Of a stretch of 64,000 nucleotides of DNA, positions 8,850-18,471 are shown piece by piece. Source of the DNA: Mycolicibacterium brisbanense (GTDB taxonomy: Bacteria > Actinomycetota > Actinomycetes > Mycobacteriales > Mycobacteriaceae); NCBI RefSeq assembly GCF_001570425.1, contig NZ_BCSX01000039.1, positions 272,731 through 336,730 on the forward strand. The letters are read 5' to 3'. The notes beneath the pieces were generated by a model, which worked only from the letters and a program-made list of their open reading frames with translations, made no database searches and was not told the origin of the DNA. Made by a program: the position numbers and the translations under genes. Positions within the stretch are counted from its first letter, which is position 1, and each line of letters starts with the position of its first letter.

Positions 8850-9704
8850 GTGCCCCTGCCGCAGCTCGCTGACATAGTCACGACCCTTGACCTCACCGAA
8901 ACCGGCGACGACACGTTCGTCGCCGACCAGATCGACAACGCCGACCACCACATCATCGGTGGCCACATAGCCGCGCAAGCGCTGATGGCGGCCAGCCGCA
9001 CCACGACGGGGCGGCTGCCGCACAGTGTGCACGCCTACCTGCTGCGTGCCGGGGATGCTCGGTACCCGGTGCAGATGCGAGTGTCGCGGCTGCGCGACGG
9101 TGGCACGTTGTCGACGCGGCAGGTCACCGCGCATCAGGGCGGGGAGATCCTTCTGGAGGCGCTGGCCTCGTTCAGTGCGCCCGTCGACAGCGCCGAGTAT
9201 CAGCGGTCCATGCCCGATGTTCCGGATCCGGATTCGCTGCCTGCAGTCGGGGAGCAGCTGCGTGGGTACGCCGACGAGTTCGGCGGATTCTGGGTGCGTC
9301 CGCAAGCCATCGAGCGTCGTTACGTCGACGCCCCGCCGAGGTTGGCAATGGATCTGCCGTCACCCCCTGAACGGACCCGAATGTGGTGGCGCCCAGCCGA
9401 ATCCGTGCCCGATGACCCCGTGCGCAACGCCTGCCTGCTCACCTACGTCTCGGGTACCACGATGCTGGAGACGGCGGTGACGATGCGGCGGACCTCTCAG
9501 CTCGCAGCGTTCTCGGCGCTCATCGATCATGCCGTCTGGTTCCAGCGGCCTGCGGACTTGTCGGATTGGGTGCTCTCCGATCAAGTGTCGCCCAGCGGAA
9601 TTCACGGGCGGGGGCTCGCCAGCGCGACGATGTACAACCGCGCAGGCCAACTCGTGTGCACCGCCACTCAAGAGCTGTACTTCGGTCGCGACCGGTCTCG
9701 CTGA
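8850..9704 (+). CDS. Acyl-CoA thioesterase II (TesB-like, double hotdog)
   Basis: A 284-residue TesB-family thioesterase that hydrolyses acyl-CoA to free acid and CoA. The N-terminal hotdog contains GGHIAAQALMAASRT and the region HSVHAYLLRAGD. The C-terminal hotdog contains the aspartate of SALIDHAVWF and the late Gln/Thr of CTATQELYF, corresponding to the Asp/Gln/Thr active site of the family. The GTG start lies 7 nt after the UvrA-like stop codon. An AATAAT box 6 nt upstream could permit a separate leaderless transcript. It is probably cotranscribed with the upstream gene, without an obvious functional link. Confidence 0.88.
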   Translation: MPLPQLADIVTTLDLTETGDDTFVADQIDNADHHIIGGHIAAQALMAASRTTTGRLPHSVHAYLLRAGDARYPVQMRVSRLRDGGTLSTRQVTAHQGGEILLEALASFSAPVDSAEYQRSMPDVPDPDSLPAVGEQLRGYADEFGGFWVRPQAIERRYVDAPPRLAMDLPSPPERTRMWWRPAESVPDDPVRNACLLTYVSGTTMLETAVTMRRTSQLAAFSALIDHAVWFQRPADLSDWVLSDQVSPSGIHGRGLASATMYNRAGQLVCTATQELYFGRDRSR

Positions 9705-9996
9705 ACGTCATCGAAGATGTTGTTGTGCAACGGGTTTGACCGCAAAATGTGATCCACGTCATGGAATGGGCCCAGCCGTGCCTTGGCGACGCCCGGGCGA
9801 CGCGCGTAGCGTGGGTCACGGTTGGTGTCGATTCTGCGCCCGCTGCGGTTAACATCAGTCCCGGTAGACGCCACCGGTCGGAGAACGTCGGTTGTTTTGC
9901 CGGTTGTGCACGCGGGTGCCGTGAATCGTCCCCGTGCCCAGCCTGCATCGGGTTACTGTCGCGGATGGCGTTGCAACTGACACTGGGAGGGTATGG
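9705..9996 (+). promoter_or_regulatory. Intergenic regulatory region upstream of the universal stress protein gene
   Basis: These 292 nt carry no convincing gene. They contain a Crp-like half palindrome, TGTGATCCACGTCATG (9749-9764), and -10-like hexamers TAACAT (9850-9855) and TACTGT (near 9955). GGGAGGG just before 9997 is a good ribosome binding site. A long 5' leader is likely. Confidence 0.35.
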
Positions 9997-10440
9997 ATGA
10001 GCGCCTATCGCACCGTGGTGGTCGGTACGGACGGATCTGATTCGTCGCTGCGTGCCGTGGACCGCGCCGGTCAGATCGCCGCCGGGTCGAACGCGAAGCT
10101 GATCGTGGCGACCGCGTACTTCCCCCAGAGCGAAGACCAGCGCGCCGCCGACGTGCTCAAGGACGAGGGCTACCAGATGGCAGGCAACGCCCCCATCTAC
10201 GCCATCCTGCGCGAGGCGACCGAGCGCGCCAAGGCCGCCGGTGCCACCGACATCGAGGAGCGCCCGGTCGTCGGCGCCCCGGTGGACGCCCTGGTCGAGC
10301 TGGCCGAGGATGTCAAGGCAGACCTGCTGGTGGTCGGCAACGTGGGCCTGAGCACCATCGCGGGCCGGCTGCTCGGCTCGGTGCCGGCGAACGTGGCACG
10401 CCGGTCCAAGACCGACGTGCTCATCGTCCACACCAGCTAG
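9997..10440 (+). CDS. Universal stress protein, Rv1636 type (cAMP-binding USP)
   Basis: A 147-residue single-domain USP. The N-terminal strand VVVGTDGSDSS carries the Asp that contacts adenine nucleotide. The ligand loop GNVGLSTIAGRLLGS fits the G-x2-G-x9-G-S/T nucleotide-binding motif, followed by VARRSKTDVLIVH. Length and context (between uvrB and uvrA, convergent with an MBL hydrolase) match Rv1636 and its M. smegmatis orthologue, reported to bind cAMP abundantly and act as a cAMP sink. The ATG at 9997 was chosen for its GGGAGGG ribosome site and because the protein then starts directly at the first beta strand. Confidence 0.93.
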   Translation: MSAYRTVVVGTDGSDSSLRAVDRAGQIAAGSNAKLIVATAYFPQSEDQRAADVLKDEGYQMAGNAPIYAILREATERAKAAGATDIEERPVVGAPVDALVELAEDVKADLLVVGNVGLSTIAGRLLGSVPANVARRSKTDVLIVHTS

Positions 10441-10444
10441 CGGC

Positions 10445-11128
10445 CTACCAGCCGCGTTCGCGCCATTCGGACAGGCTGGGCCGCTCGGCGCCCAGCGTGG
10501 TGTCGTCGCCGTGTCCGGGATAGACGACCGTGCTGTCGTCGTAGACGTCGAAGACCTTGCTGGTCACATCGCCCAGCAAGGTTTCGAAATCGCCGGGTTG
10601 CCAGGTCTTGCCCACCCCGCCCGGGAACAGGCAGTCGCCGGTGAACAGGTGCGTCACGCCGTCGGACGCTTTCAGGGCCAATGCGACCGAACCCGGCGTA
10701 TGTCCCCGCAGGTGGATCACATCGAGGGTGAGGTCACCGATCGTGATGGTGTCCCCGTCGGCCAGGATCCGGTCAGGCTTCACCGGCAGCGCGTCGGCGT
10801 CGAGTTGATGTGCGGCGGTCGGGGCGCCGGTGGCCTTCGCGACCGCTGCCAGGGCCTGCACGTGGTCGAAATGCTGGTGGCTGGTGACGATCAAGTCCAG
10901 TTTGGGGGCGTTGGTTTTGATGAGCTCCAGCAGGGCGTCGGCGTCGTTGGCCGCGTCGATGAGCAGTGTGTCCCCGGTCTTCGTGCTGGTCACCAGGTAG
11001 GCGTTGTTGTCCATCGGGCCGACTGACGCCTTGACGATGGTGGCTCCGCCCGCGGTGCGCCGTGCGGCCGTATGGGGGTCGACGTGGCCGGTGTACGTAT
11101 CGCTGACGGTGATGCTGGGAGGAGTCAC
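10445..11128 (-). CDS. MBL-fold metallo-hydrolase (Rv1637c/glyoxalase II-like)
   Basis: A 227-residue metallo-beta-lactamase-fold hydrolase. Metal ligands are visible: SHQHFDH (HxHxDH) near residue 85, the HTPGS histidine, the Asp of FTGDCLFPGG, and the His of YPGHGDDT near the C-terminus. The glyoxalase II-type arrangement suggests hydrolysis of S-acyl-thiol or persulfide-type substrates, but the substrate is not shown. The GTG start at 11128 is preferred because a TACCGT -10 box ends 6 nt upstream; a longer frame would overlap the uvrA promoter. It is convergent with the USP gene and divergent from uvrA. Confidence 0.88.
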   Translation of the reverse strand: MTPPSITVSDTYTGHVDPHTAARRTAGGATIVKASVGPMDNNAYLVTSTKTGDTLLIDAANDADALLELIKTNAPKLDLIVTSHQHFDHVQALAAVAKATGAPTAAHQLDADALPVKPDRILADGDTITIGDLTLDVIHLRGHTPGSVALALKASDGVTHLFTGDCLFPGGVGKTWQPGDFETLLGDVTSKVFDVYDDSTVVYPGHGDDTTLGAERPSLSEWRERGW

Positions 11129-11140
11129 CCCATCACGGTA
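11129..11140 (-). promoter_or_regulatory. -10 box of leaderless promoter, MBL hydrolase
   Basis: TACCGT on the minus strand (11140 to 11135) lies 6 nt before the GTG at 11128. The promoter is back-to-back with the uvrA damage promoter. Confidence 0.4.
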
Positions 11141-11146
11141 TCGGGC

Positions 11147-11169
11147 TTGTCGGTGGTCGCACATAGCAT
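11147..11169 (+). promoter_or_regulatory. RecA-independent DNA-damage (PafBC-type) promoter of uvrA
   Basis: TTGTCGGTG (11147-11155), exactly 8 nt, then TAGCAT (11164-11169). This matches the published mycobacterial RecA-NDp/PafBC promoter consensus tTGTCRgtg-N8-TAnnnT at every fixed position. It places the transcription start about 25 nt before the uvrA GTG, leaving room for the AAAGGAAG ribosome site. Confidence 0.85.
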
Positions 11170-11201
11170 GGGCGTGAAGTCTGTCGTCTGAAAGGAAGCG
11201 C

Positions 11202-14096
<2,895 letters not shown>

Positions 14097-14159
14097 CCCG
14101 TCCGGAGCGGCCGGAAATCCAGTTGCGGCGGGAGGGTTCGATTTTCGACACTGACCCAT

Positions 14160-15806
14160 ATGGGTCATGTCGAGGTTGCGCACATCAGCCACACGCTGCC
14201 AGACGGTCGGCAACTGCTCGACGACGTTTCGTTTCGCATCGCCGACGGTGCCACGGCAGCTTTGGTCGGGCCGAACGGCGCGGGTAAGACCACGCTGTTG
14301 CGGCTGATCGCCGGCGATTTGGCGCCGCAGGACGGCACCGTGGCCCACAGCGGTGGTCTTGGGGTGATGCGCCAGTTCATCGGCGGTATCCGAGACGCCA
14401 CATCGGTGGACGAACTGTTGTTGTCGGTGGCACCGCCGCGGCTGCGCGCTGCGGGAGCCGACGTCGAGGCGGCCGAGCTGGCCCTGATAGAGCGTGACGA
14501 CGAAACCAGTCAGATCCGCTACGCCAACGCGCTTGCCGCATGGGGCGACGCCGGCGGGTATGACGCCGAAATCGTCTGGGACGCCTGCTGTATCGCCGCA
14601 CTCGGCGTTCCCTACGAATCCTGCCGGTGGCGTTTGGTGAACACGTTGTCGGGCGGTGAACAGAAGCGGCTGGTGCTCGAGGCGTTGCTGCGCGGACCCG
14701 ACGAGGTACTGCTGCTCGACGAGCCGGACAACTATCTGGACGTCCCGGGCAAGCAGTGGCTCGAAGAGCGCCTGGCCGAGACGACCAAGACGGTGCTCAT
14801 GGTCACTCACGACCGTGAGCTGCTGAACCGCACGGCCGAACGGATCGTCACGGTCGAGTCGCGTCGCGTCTGGATCCACGGCGGACGATTCGAGAATTAC
14901 GCGCAAGCCCGTCGCGACCGGCACGAGCGCATTGAAGAACTGCGGCGGCGCTGGGACGAGGAACACGTCAAGCTCAAGACACTGGTGGTCGAACTGCGCC
15001 AGAAGGCGTCGTACAACGACGGGATGTCGTCGAGGTATCAGGCGGCGCTGACGCGGCTGCGCAAGTTCGAGGAGGCAGGCCCGCCCGAGGTGCCACCGCG
15101 CGACCAGGACATCAAGATGCGGCTGCGTGGCGGCCGTACCGGCAAGCGTGCGGTGATCTGCAAGGACCTCGAATTGACCGGTCTGATGCAGCCGTTCGAC
15201 CTGGAGATCTCCTACGGCGAGCGGGTCGCGGTGCTGGGCTCGAACGGCTCCGGCAAGTCGCACTTCCTGCGGCTGTTGAATGCGATGGCCGACGAGTCGC
15301 CAAGTGCGGCACCGGCCGCCGATGCCGTCGCTCACAGCGGGGTGGCCCGGCTGGGCGCCAGGGTGACGCCGGGTCTGTTCGCCCAGACCCACGCGCGGCC
15401 CGATCTCGTGGGCCGTACGCCGTGCGACATCGTGATGGTCGAGCATGCGCGGCTGCGGACGGAGGCGATGAGTGCGTTGGCTCGCTACGAGCTGCAGGTC
15501 TGCGCCGAGCAACCATTCGAGACACTGTCGGGAGGTCAGCAGGCGCGGTTGCAGATCCTGCTGCTGGAGCTCGGGGGCGCGACGCTGCTGTTGCTCGACG
15601 AGCCCACCGACAACCTCGATCTGGCCAGCGCCGAGGCGCTGCAGTGTGGACTCGCGGCGTATCAGGGCACCGTGGTGGCGGTCACCCACGACCGCTGGTT
15701 CGCCCGGTCGTTCGATCGGTTCTTGGTATTCGGGGCCGATGGTTTCGTGTATGAATCACCGGATCCGGTGTGGGACGAGTCCAGGGTGATGCGCACGCGG
15801 CCATAG
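14160..15806 (+). CDS. ABC-F family ATPase
   Basis: A 548-residue soluble protein with two ABC domains and no membrane segments. The first domain has GPNGAGKTT, LSGGEQKRL and LLLDEPDNYLDVPG; the second has GSNGSGKSHF, LSGGQQARL and LLLDEPTDNLDLAS. They are joined by the charged linker RRDRHERIEELRRRWDEE typical of ABC-F proteins. Family members bind the ribosomal E site and act as translation factors or antibiotic-resistance proteins; the role here is not determined. DEPDNYLD in the first domain differs from the usual DEPTNHLD. The gene follows uvrA by 63 nt. A GACACT box 7 nt before the ATG is a weak -10 candidate. Confidence 0.9.
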   Translation: MGHVEVAHISHTLPDGRQLLDDVSFRIADGATAALVGPNGAGKTTLLRLIAGDLAPQDGTVAHSGGLGVMRQFIGGIRDATSVDELLLSVAPPRLRAAGADVEAAELALIERDDETSQIRYANALAAWGDAGGYDAEIVWDACCIAALGVPYESCRWRLVNTLSGGEQKRLVLEALLRGPDEVLLLDEPDNYLDVPGKQWLEERLAETTKTVLMVTHDRELLNRTAERIVTVESRRVWIHGGRFENYAQARRDRHERIEELRRRWDEEHVKLKTLVVELRQKASYNDGMSSRYQAALTRLRKFEEAGPPEVPPRDQDIKMRLRGGRTGKRAVICKDLELTGLMQPFDLEISYGERVAVLGSNGSGKSHFLRLLNAMADESPSAAPAADAVAHSGVARLGARVTPGLFAQTHARPDLVGRTPCDIVMVEHARLRTEAMSALARYELQVCAEQPFETLSGGQQARLQILLLELGGATLLLLDEPTDNLDLASAEALQCGLAAYQGTVVAVTHDRWFARSFDRFLVFGADGFVYESPDPVWDESRVMRTRP

Positions 15807-15818
15807 CTTTCGGGTAGG

Positions 15819-16385
15819 TCAGTTCATGGTGTGGTAGCTCTGGAACGCGAACCAATGCGGGCCAAGGCGTTTCACCGAGGCCATGACATAGTCGCTCGCT
15901 GCGTGGTGCACGGTCTCGGGCGGGCTGCCGTCGACGCTGTAGGCGAACCCATCCGCGCCGTTCATGTCGTCGCGGCGGGAGAAGTCGACGAAGTTGTCCG
16001 TCCGGCGCGAGATGTCCTCGACGGTATAGCCGGCGATGCGATGCGGTCGGTGTCCGAAGGTCTCGTCGCTCTCGAATGCCGTCAGGGCCGCCTCGAACGA
16101 CGGCTGGGCCACCCACCAATGCAGTTGCAGCGGAATGTTGGTGCACGCCAACGCGATGCCTGCGATGACCAAGACCGGGCAGGCCAGAATCGCCGGCCAG
16201 TCCCGCCTGCCGCCCTTGAGCCACAGCACAACAGCCACGACGCACCAGACGATGAACAACGGGACCAGCGTGAGCGCAGCGACGATGAACGCGTCGGAGG
16301 GTTCGCCGGGGAAACTCATCCCGTAGAGCATGCCGACGACAGCGCTCGCGGTCAGTGCCAACAGCACCCAGTTCGCGATGCGCAT
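15819..16385 (-). CDS. Small membrane protein of unknown function
   Basis: A 188-residue protein I do not recognise. The N-terminal half has three hydrophobic helices (WVLLALTASAVVGMLYG, IVAALTLVPLFIVWCVVAVVLWL, ILACPVLVIAGIALACT). The remaining half is polar and predicted extracytoplasmic or cytoplasmic, with a SFEAALTAFESDE segment. The ATG overlaps the stop of the upstream DNA glycosylase gene by one base (TGATG), so it is translationally coupled and in the same operon. It faces the ABC-F gene tail-to-tail across 12 nt. Confidence 0.75.
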   Translation of the reverse strand: MRIANWVLLALTASAVVGMLYGMSFPGEPSDAFIVAALTLVPLFIVWCVVAVVLWLKGGRRDWPAILACPVLVIAGIALACTNIPLQLHWWVAQPSFEAALTAFESDETFGHRPHRIAGYTVEDISRRTDNFVDFSRRDDMNGADGFAYSVDGSPPETVHHAASDYVMASVKRLGPHWFAFQSYHTMN

Positions 16386-17548
16386 CAGCGTGCCTTCGAG
16401 AGCGGTGACGGAAAGCGGGGTTTGACGCGTACGCCGGCGAGCCATGCGGTGAGCTCGTCGGCCCGGCGCTGCAGCTGGCGGGTGCCGTCGCGACCGATCT
16501 CGTCGAGCAGGTGCAGCTCCACGCGGCCGTCGGGCCCCTGACCCCAGCCACCGACCACGCGACCGTTCCACCACGCGGTGGGCCCGGCATTGCCGCTGCG
16601 GTCGAACACCTGGCTGCGGTGGCCGCCGAGATACCAGTCGCGGTCGAACCAGCCCATCGTGGTGACATCGAGCCCGGGCAGCAGCGCGCCCCACGGCTCG
16701 GGCTCCGGCTCGACGTCCAGATCGTCAGGTAGGACATAGCCGGCGGTGCCCTCCAGGTCGACCTCGACCGCGTCGATGTCACGCAGCGCGTGGCGCGCCC
16801 AGCTCACGGTGTTGCCGAACCACCACTTGATGTCGGTGACGGTGGCAGGCCCGAACGTGCGCAGCCAGGTCCGCACCAGCTGGGCCCTGGCGACCTCCGG
16901 ATCGGCCGCGGCACCCATGTCGCCGAGCCAGTCGGACATCACCGCCCAGCGTGGCCTCGACGTGGTCCAGGCACCGTCGTTGGGCCCTCGCACGATGTCA
17001 CCGCGCACCCCGAGAACTGTCAAAACCCGTGGCGCCAGCGGCGTTTCACCGCCCCAGCTCTTATCCGGGGCCGGATCGTAAACCCCGTGAAGCGCAGGCA
17101 GCGCAGCACGCAGATGCGCCGCCGGTGTGGGCCCCTGCTCGCGCAGGTGGTTCACGACGGCATCGCACGCGGTGTCCAGCCAGCGTGCCCCGTCGGTGGC
17201 CACCCCGGCCTTCTGGGCGTCGGCGATCAACCGGCGCCGCTCATTGTCGGCCACCCGGTCGCTGGCAGCGGCCTGCACCGCAGGCAGGTCCTCGGCGCGG
17301 ACAACCCACAGCGTGCGGCGCATCGCAAGGTGTTTGACCACCGTGCGCTGGTGATACAACTGCGCGTCGAGATCGCTGACGGTGAAACCGGGCAGCCGAG
17401 CCCACAGTGACAGATAGGGCGTCGCCGGGTCGGTGGCGTGCAGGCCGACGAAAGCGGCGGTGACGCCGGGCACCGAATGGCCCGGCCTGCTCAGGAAGTG
17501 GCGCCGGCCCAGCCGCGCCCGCCGCTCGGCCGGCGTGAAGGTGCGCAC
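16385..17548 (-). CDS. AlkZ-like winged-helix DNA glycosylase (HTH_42 family)
   Basis: A 387-residue protein of the winged helix DNA-binding domain family that includes AlkZ/YcaQ, monofunctional glycosylases for crosslinked or alkylated bases. Recognisable features are the N-terminal RRHFLS segment, LHATDPATPYLSLWAR, RRTLWVVRAEDLP, the central WWFGNTVSWARHAL region, and the C-terminal stretch WFDRDWYLGGHRSQVFDRSGNAGPTAWWNGRVVGGW, given here only in outline. AlkZ catalytic residues lie in a QxQ or QxD motif, which I could not place with certainty. The GTG start lies 3 nt after the stop of the upstream small gene, so the three minus-strand genes 17800-15819 form one operon, probably damage-inducible. 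Confidence 0.8.
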   Translation of the reverse strand: MRTFTPAERRARLGRRHFLSRPGHSVPGVTAAFVGLHATDPATPYLSLWARLPGFTVSDLDAQLYHQRTVVKHLAMRRTLWVVRAEDLPAVQAAASDRVADNERRRLIADAQKAGVATDGARWLDTACDAVVNHLREQGPTPAAHLRAALPALHGVYDPAPDKSWGGETPLAPRVLTVLGVRGDIVRGPNDGAWTTSRPRWAVMSDWLGDMGAAADPEVARAQLVRTWLRTFGPATVTDIKWWFGNTVSWARHALRDIDAVEVDLEGTAGYVLPDDLDVEPEPEPWGALLPGLDVTTMGWFDRDWYLGGHRSQVFDRSGNAGPTAWWNGRVVGGWGQGPDGRVELHLLDEIGRDGTRQLQRRADELTAWLAGVRVKPRFPSPLSKAR

Positions 17549-17551
17549 TGG

Positions 17552-17800
17552 TCAGGAATCGCCGTGATCGCGCATGGACTCCCGAATCTGTTCCAGGCGT
17601 TCGGCGGCGGCCTTCTGCCGGGCGGCGTACTGCTCTTCGACCGCGCGGCCCTCGGGAGTCTCGGCCGCCAGTTCCGAGGAGCCGATCGCGGTGCCATAAC
17701 GCGTCTCGATCTTCTCCCGCACCGAATCGAAGGTCGGCACGCCCTCGGCGGTGTACCCGGGTTCTTCGGGTGCAGAAGGCAAGGCTGGCTCGTCTGTCAC
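17552..17800 (-). CDS. Small hypothetical protein, first gene of the glycosylase operon
   Basis: An 82-residue acidic, helix-rich protein I do not recognise. Its middle reads as FDSVREKIETRYG and the C-terminus is charged and probably coiled (EEQYAARQKAAAERLEQIRESMRDH). There is no signal peptide or cysteine. The GTG at 17800 is preferred over an upstream ATG because a -10 box (TAACGT) ends 7 nt before it. The gene is followed after 3 nt by the AlkZ-like glycosylase, suggesting a shared DNA-damage context. Confidence 0.7.
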   Translation of the reverse strand: MTDEPALPSAPEEPGYTAEGVPTFDSVREKIETRYGTAIGSSELAAETPEGRAVEEQYAARQKAAAERLEQIRESMRDHGDS

Positions 17801-17807
17801 CCACCCC

Positions 17808-17830
17808 ACGTTACCTGCGACAACCGACAT
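17808..17830 (-). promoter_or_regulatory. PafBC-type damage promoter candidate for the glycosylase operon
   Basis: On the minus strand, ATGTCGGTT (17830-17822) is followed by exactly 8 nt and TAACGT (17813-17808). Against tTGTCRgtg-N8-TAnnnT this is 7 of 9 in the upstream block with perfect spacing and -10. The start GTG follows 7 nt later, giving a leaderless transcript. Confidence 0.6.
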
Positions 17831-17919
17831 TTCTTGGGATCGGTAGCGGTATCGCCCGCCAAGACTCGGGGACACGACGGAGCCATGGGGGCGACGCGAA
17901 GAACGAAGGGAAGACGGCA

Positions 17920-18402
17920 ATGACCGCCAAGACGATCAACCGGGTTATCGCAGGCGCCGTGGGACTGGCCGCTGTCGGCGCGGTGGTGGTGGGCTGCTCA
18001 AGCGACAAGTCCACGGCCACAGGCAACGCCAAGGTGAGCACCGGTGGAAACACCGCGGTCAAGGTCGACGGATCCGACCTGGCGGGCCTCGACCTCAACT
18101 CGGTGACGTGCGTGAAGCAGGCCGGCAAGATCACCGTGGCCAGCGGAGCCGTCGGCGGCCAGCAGGGTGTCGGGGTCGTGATGACCGACGAGGCCACGCC
18201 CAAGGTGCAGACCCTGGGACTGGTGTACGACGGCAGCGCCCTGTCGGTCAGCGACAACATGGGCGTCAAGGTCGGCTCTGCCGAGGTCAAGGTGGACGGC
18301 AGCACCTACACCATCAGCGGCGAGGCGTCGGGCGCCGACCTGAAGAATCCGATGGCCGGAATGATCACCAAGCCGTTCACCATCACGGTGAGCTGCAGCT
18401 GA
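17920..18402 (+). CDS. LpqH/19-kDa-type lipoprotein
   Basis: A 160-residue exported lipoprotein of the mycobacterial 19-kDa antigen family. A lysine/arginine n-region and hydrophobic core are followed by the lipobox VVGC, with the modified cysteine at residue 26. The mature part starts with a Ser/Thr/Gly-rich linker and ends in the conserved cysteine pair (NSVTCVKQAGK and ITVSC at the C-terminus) that can form a disulfide. Family proteins sit on the outer face of the plasma membrane or cell wall and signal through TLR2. The ATG at 17920 has a GAAGGGAAG ribosome site. A hairpin terminator follows the stop. Confidence 0.87.
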   Translation: MTAKTINRVIAGAVGLAAVGAVVVGCSSDKSTATGNAKVSTGGNTAVKVDGSDLAGLDLNSVTCVKQAGKITVASGAVGGQQGVGVVMTDEATPKVQTLGLVYDGSALSVSDNMGVKVGSAEVKVDGSTYTISGEASGADLKNPMAGMITKPFTITVSCS

Positions 18403-18414
18403 CCCATCCCGGAA

Positions 18415-18454
18415 GCGGCGGGCGTGCCAGCAATCCACCCGGCACGCCCGCCGC
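18415..18454 (+). terminator. Hairpin terminator after the lipoprotein gene
   Basis: A perfect 14-bp GC-rich stem (18415-18428 with 18441-18454) and a 12-nt loop, 12 nt after the lipoprotein stop. It separates that gene from the CHAT cassette. Confidence 0.75.
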
Positions 18455-18459
18455 GTTCC

Positions 18460-18471
18460 TATGATGCGGAT
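18460..18471 (+). promoter_or_regulatory. -10 box of leaderless promoter, CHAT cassette
   Basis: TATGAT (18460-18465) is followed by 6 nt and the GTG at 18472. It lies just after the terminator, so the cassette has its own promoter. Confidence 0.5.

Noticed and set aside
17821..17880. Possible sigma-A promoter for the lipoprotein gene
   Set aside because: TAGCGG and similar hexamers are present but none has a matching -35 at acceptable spacing, so no call was made.
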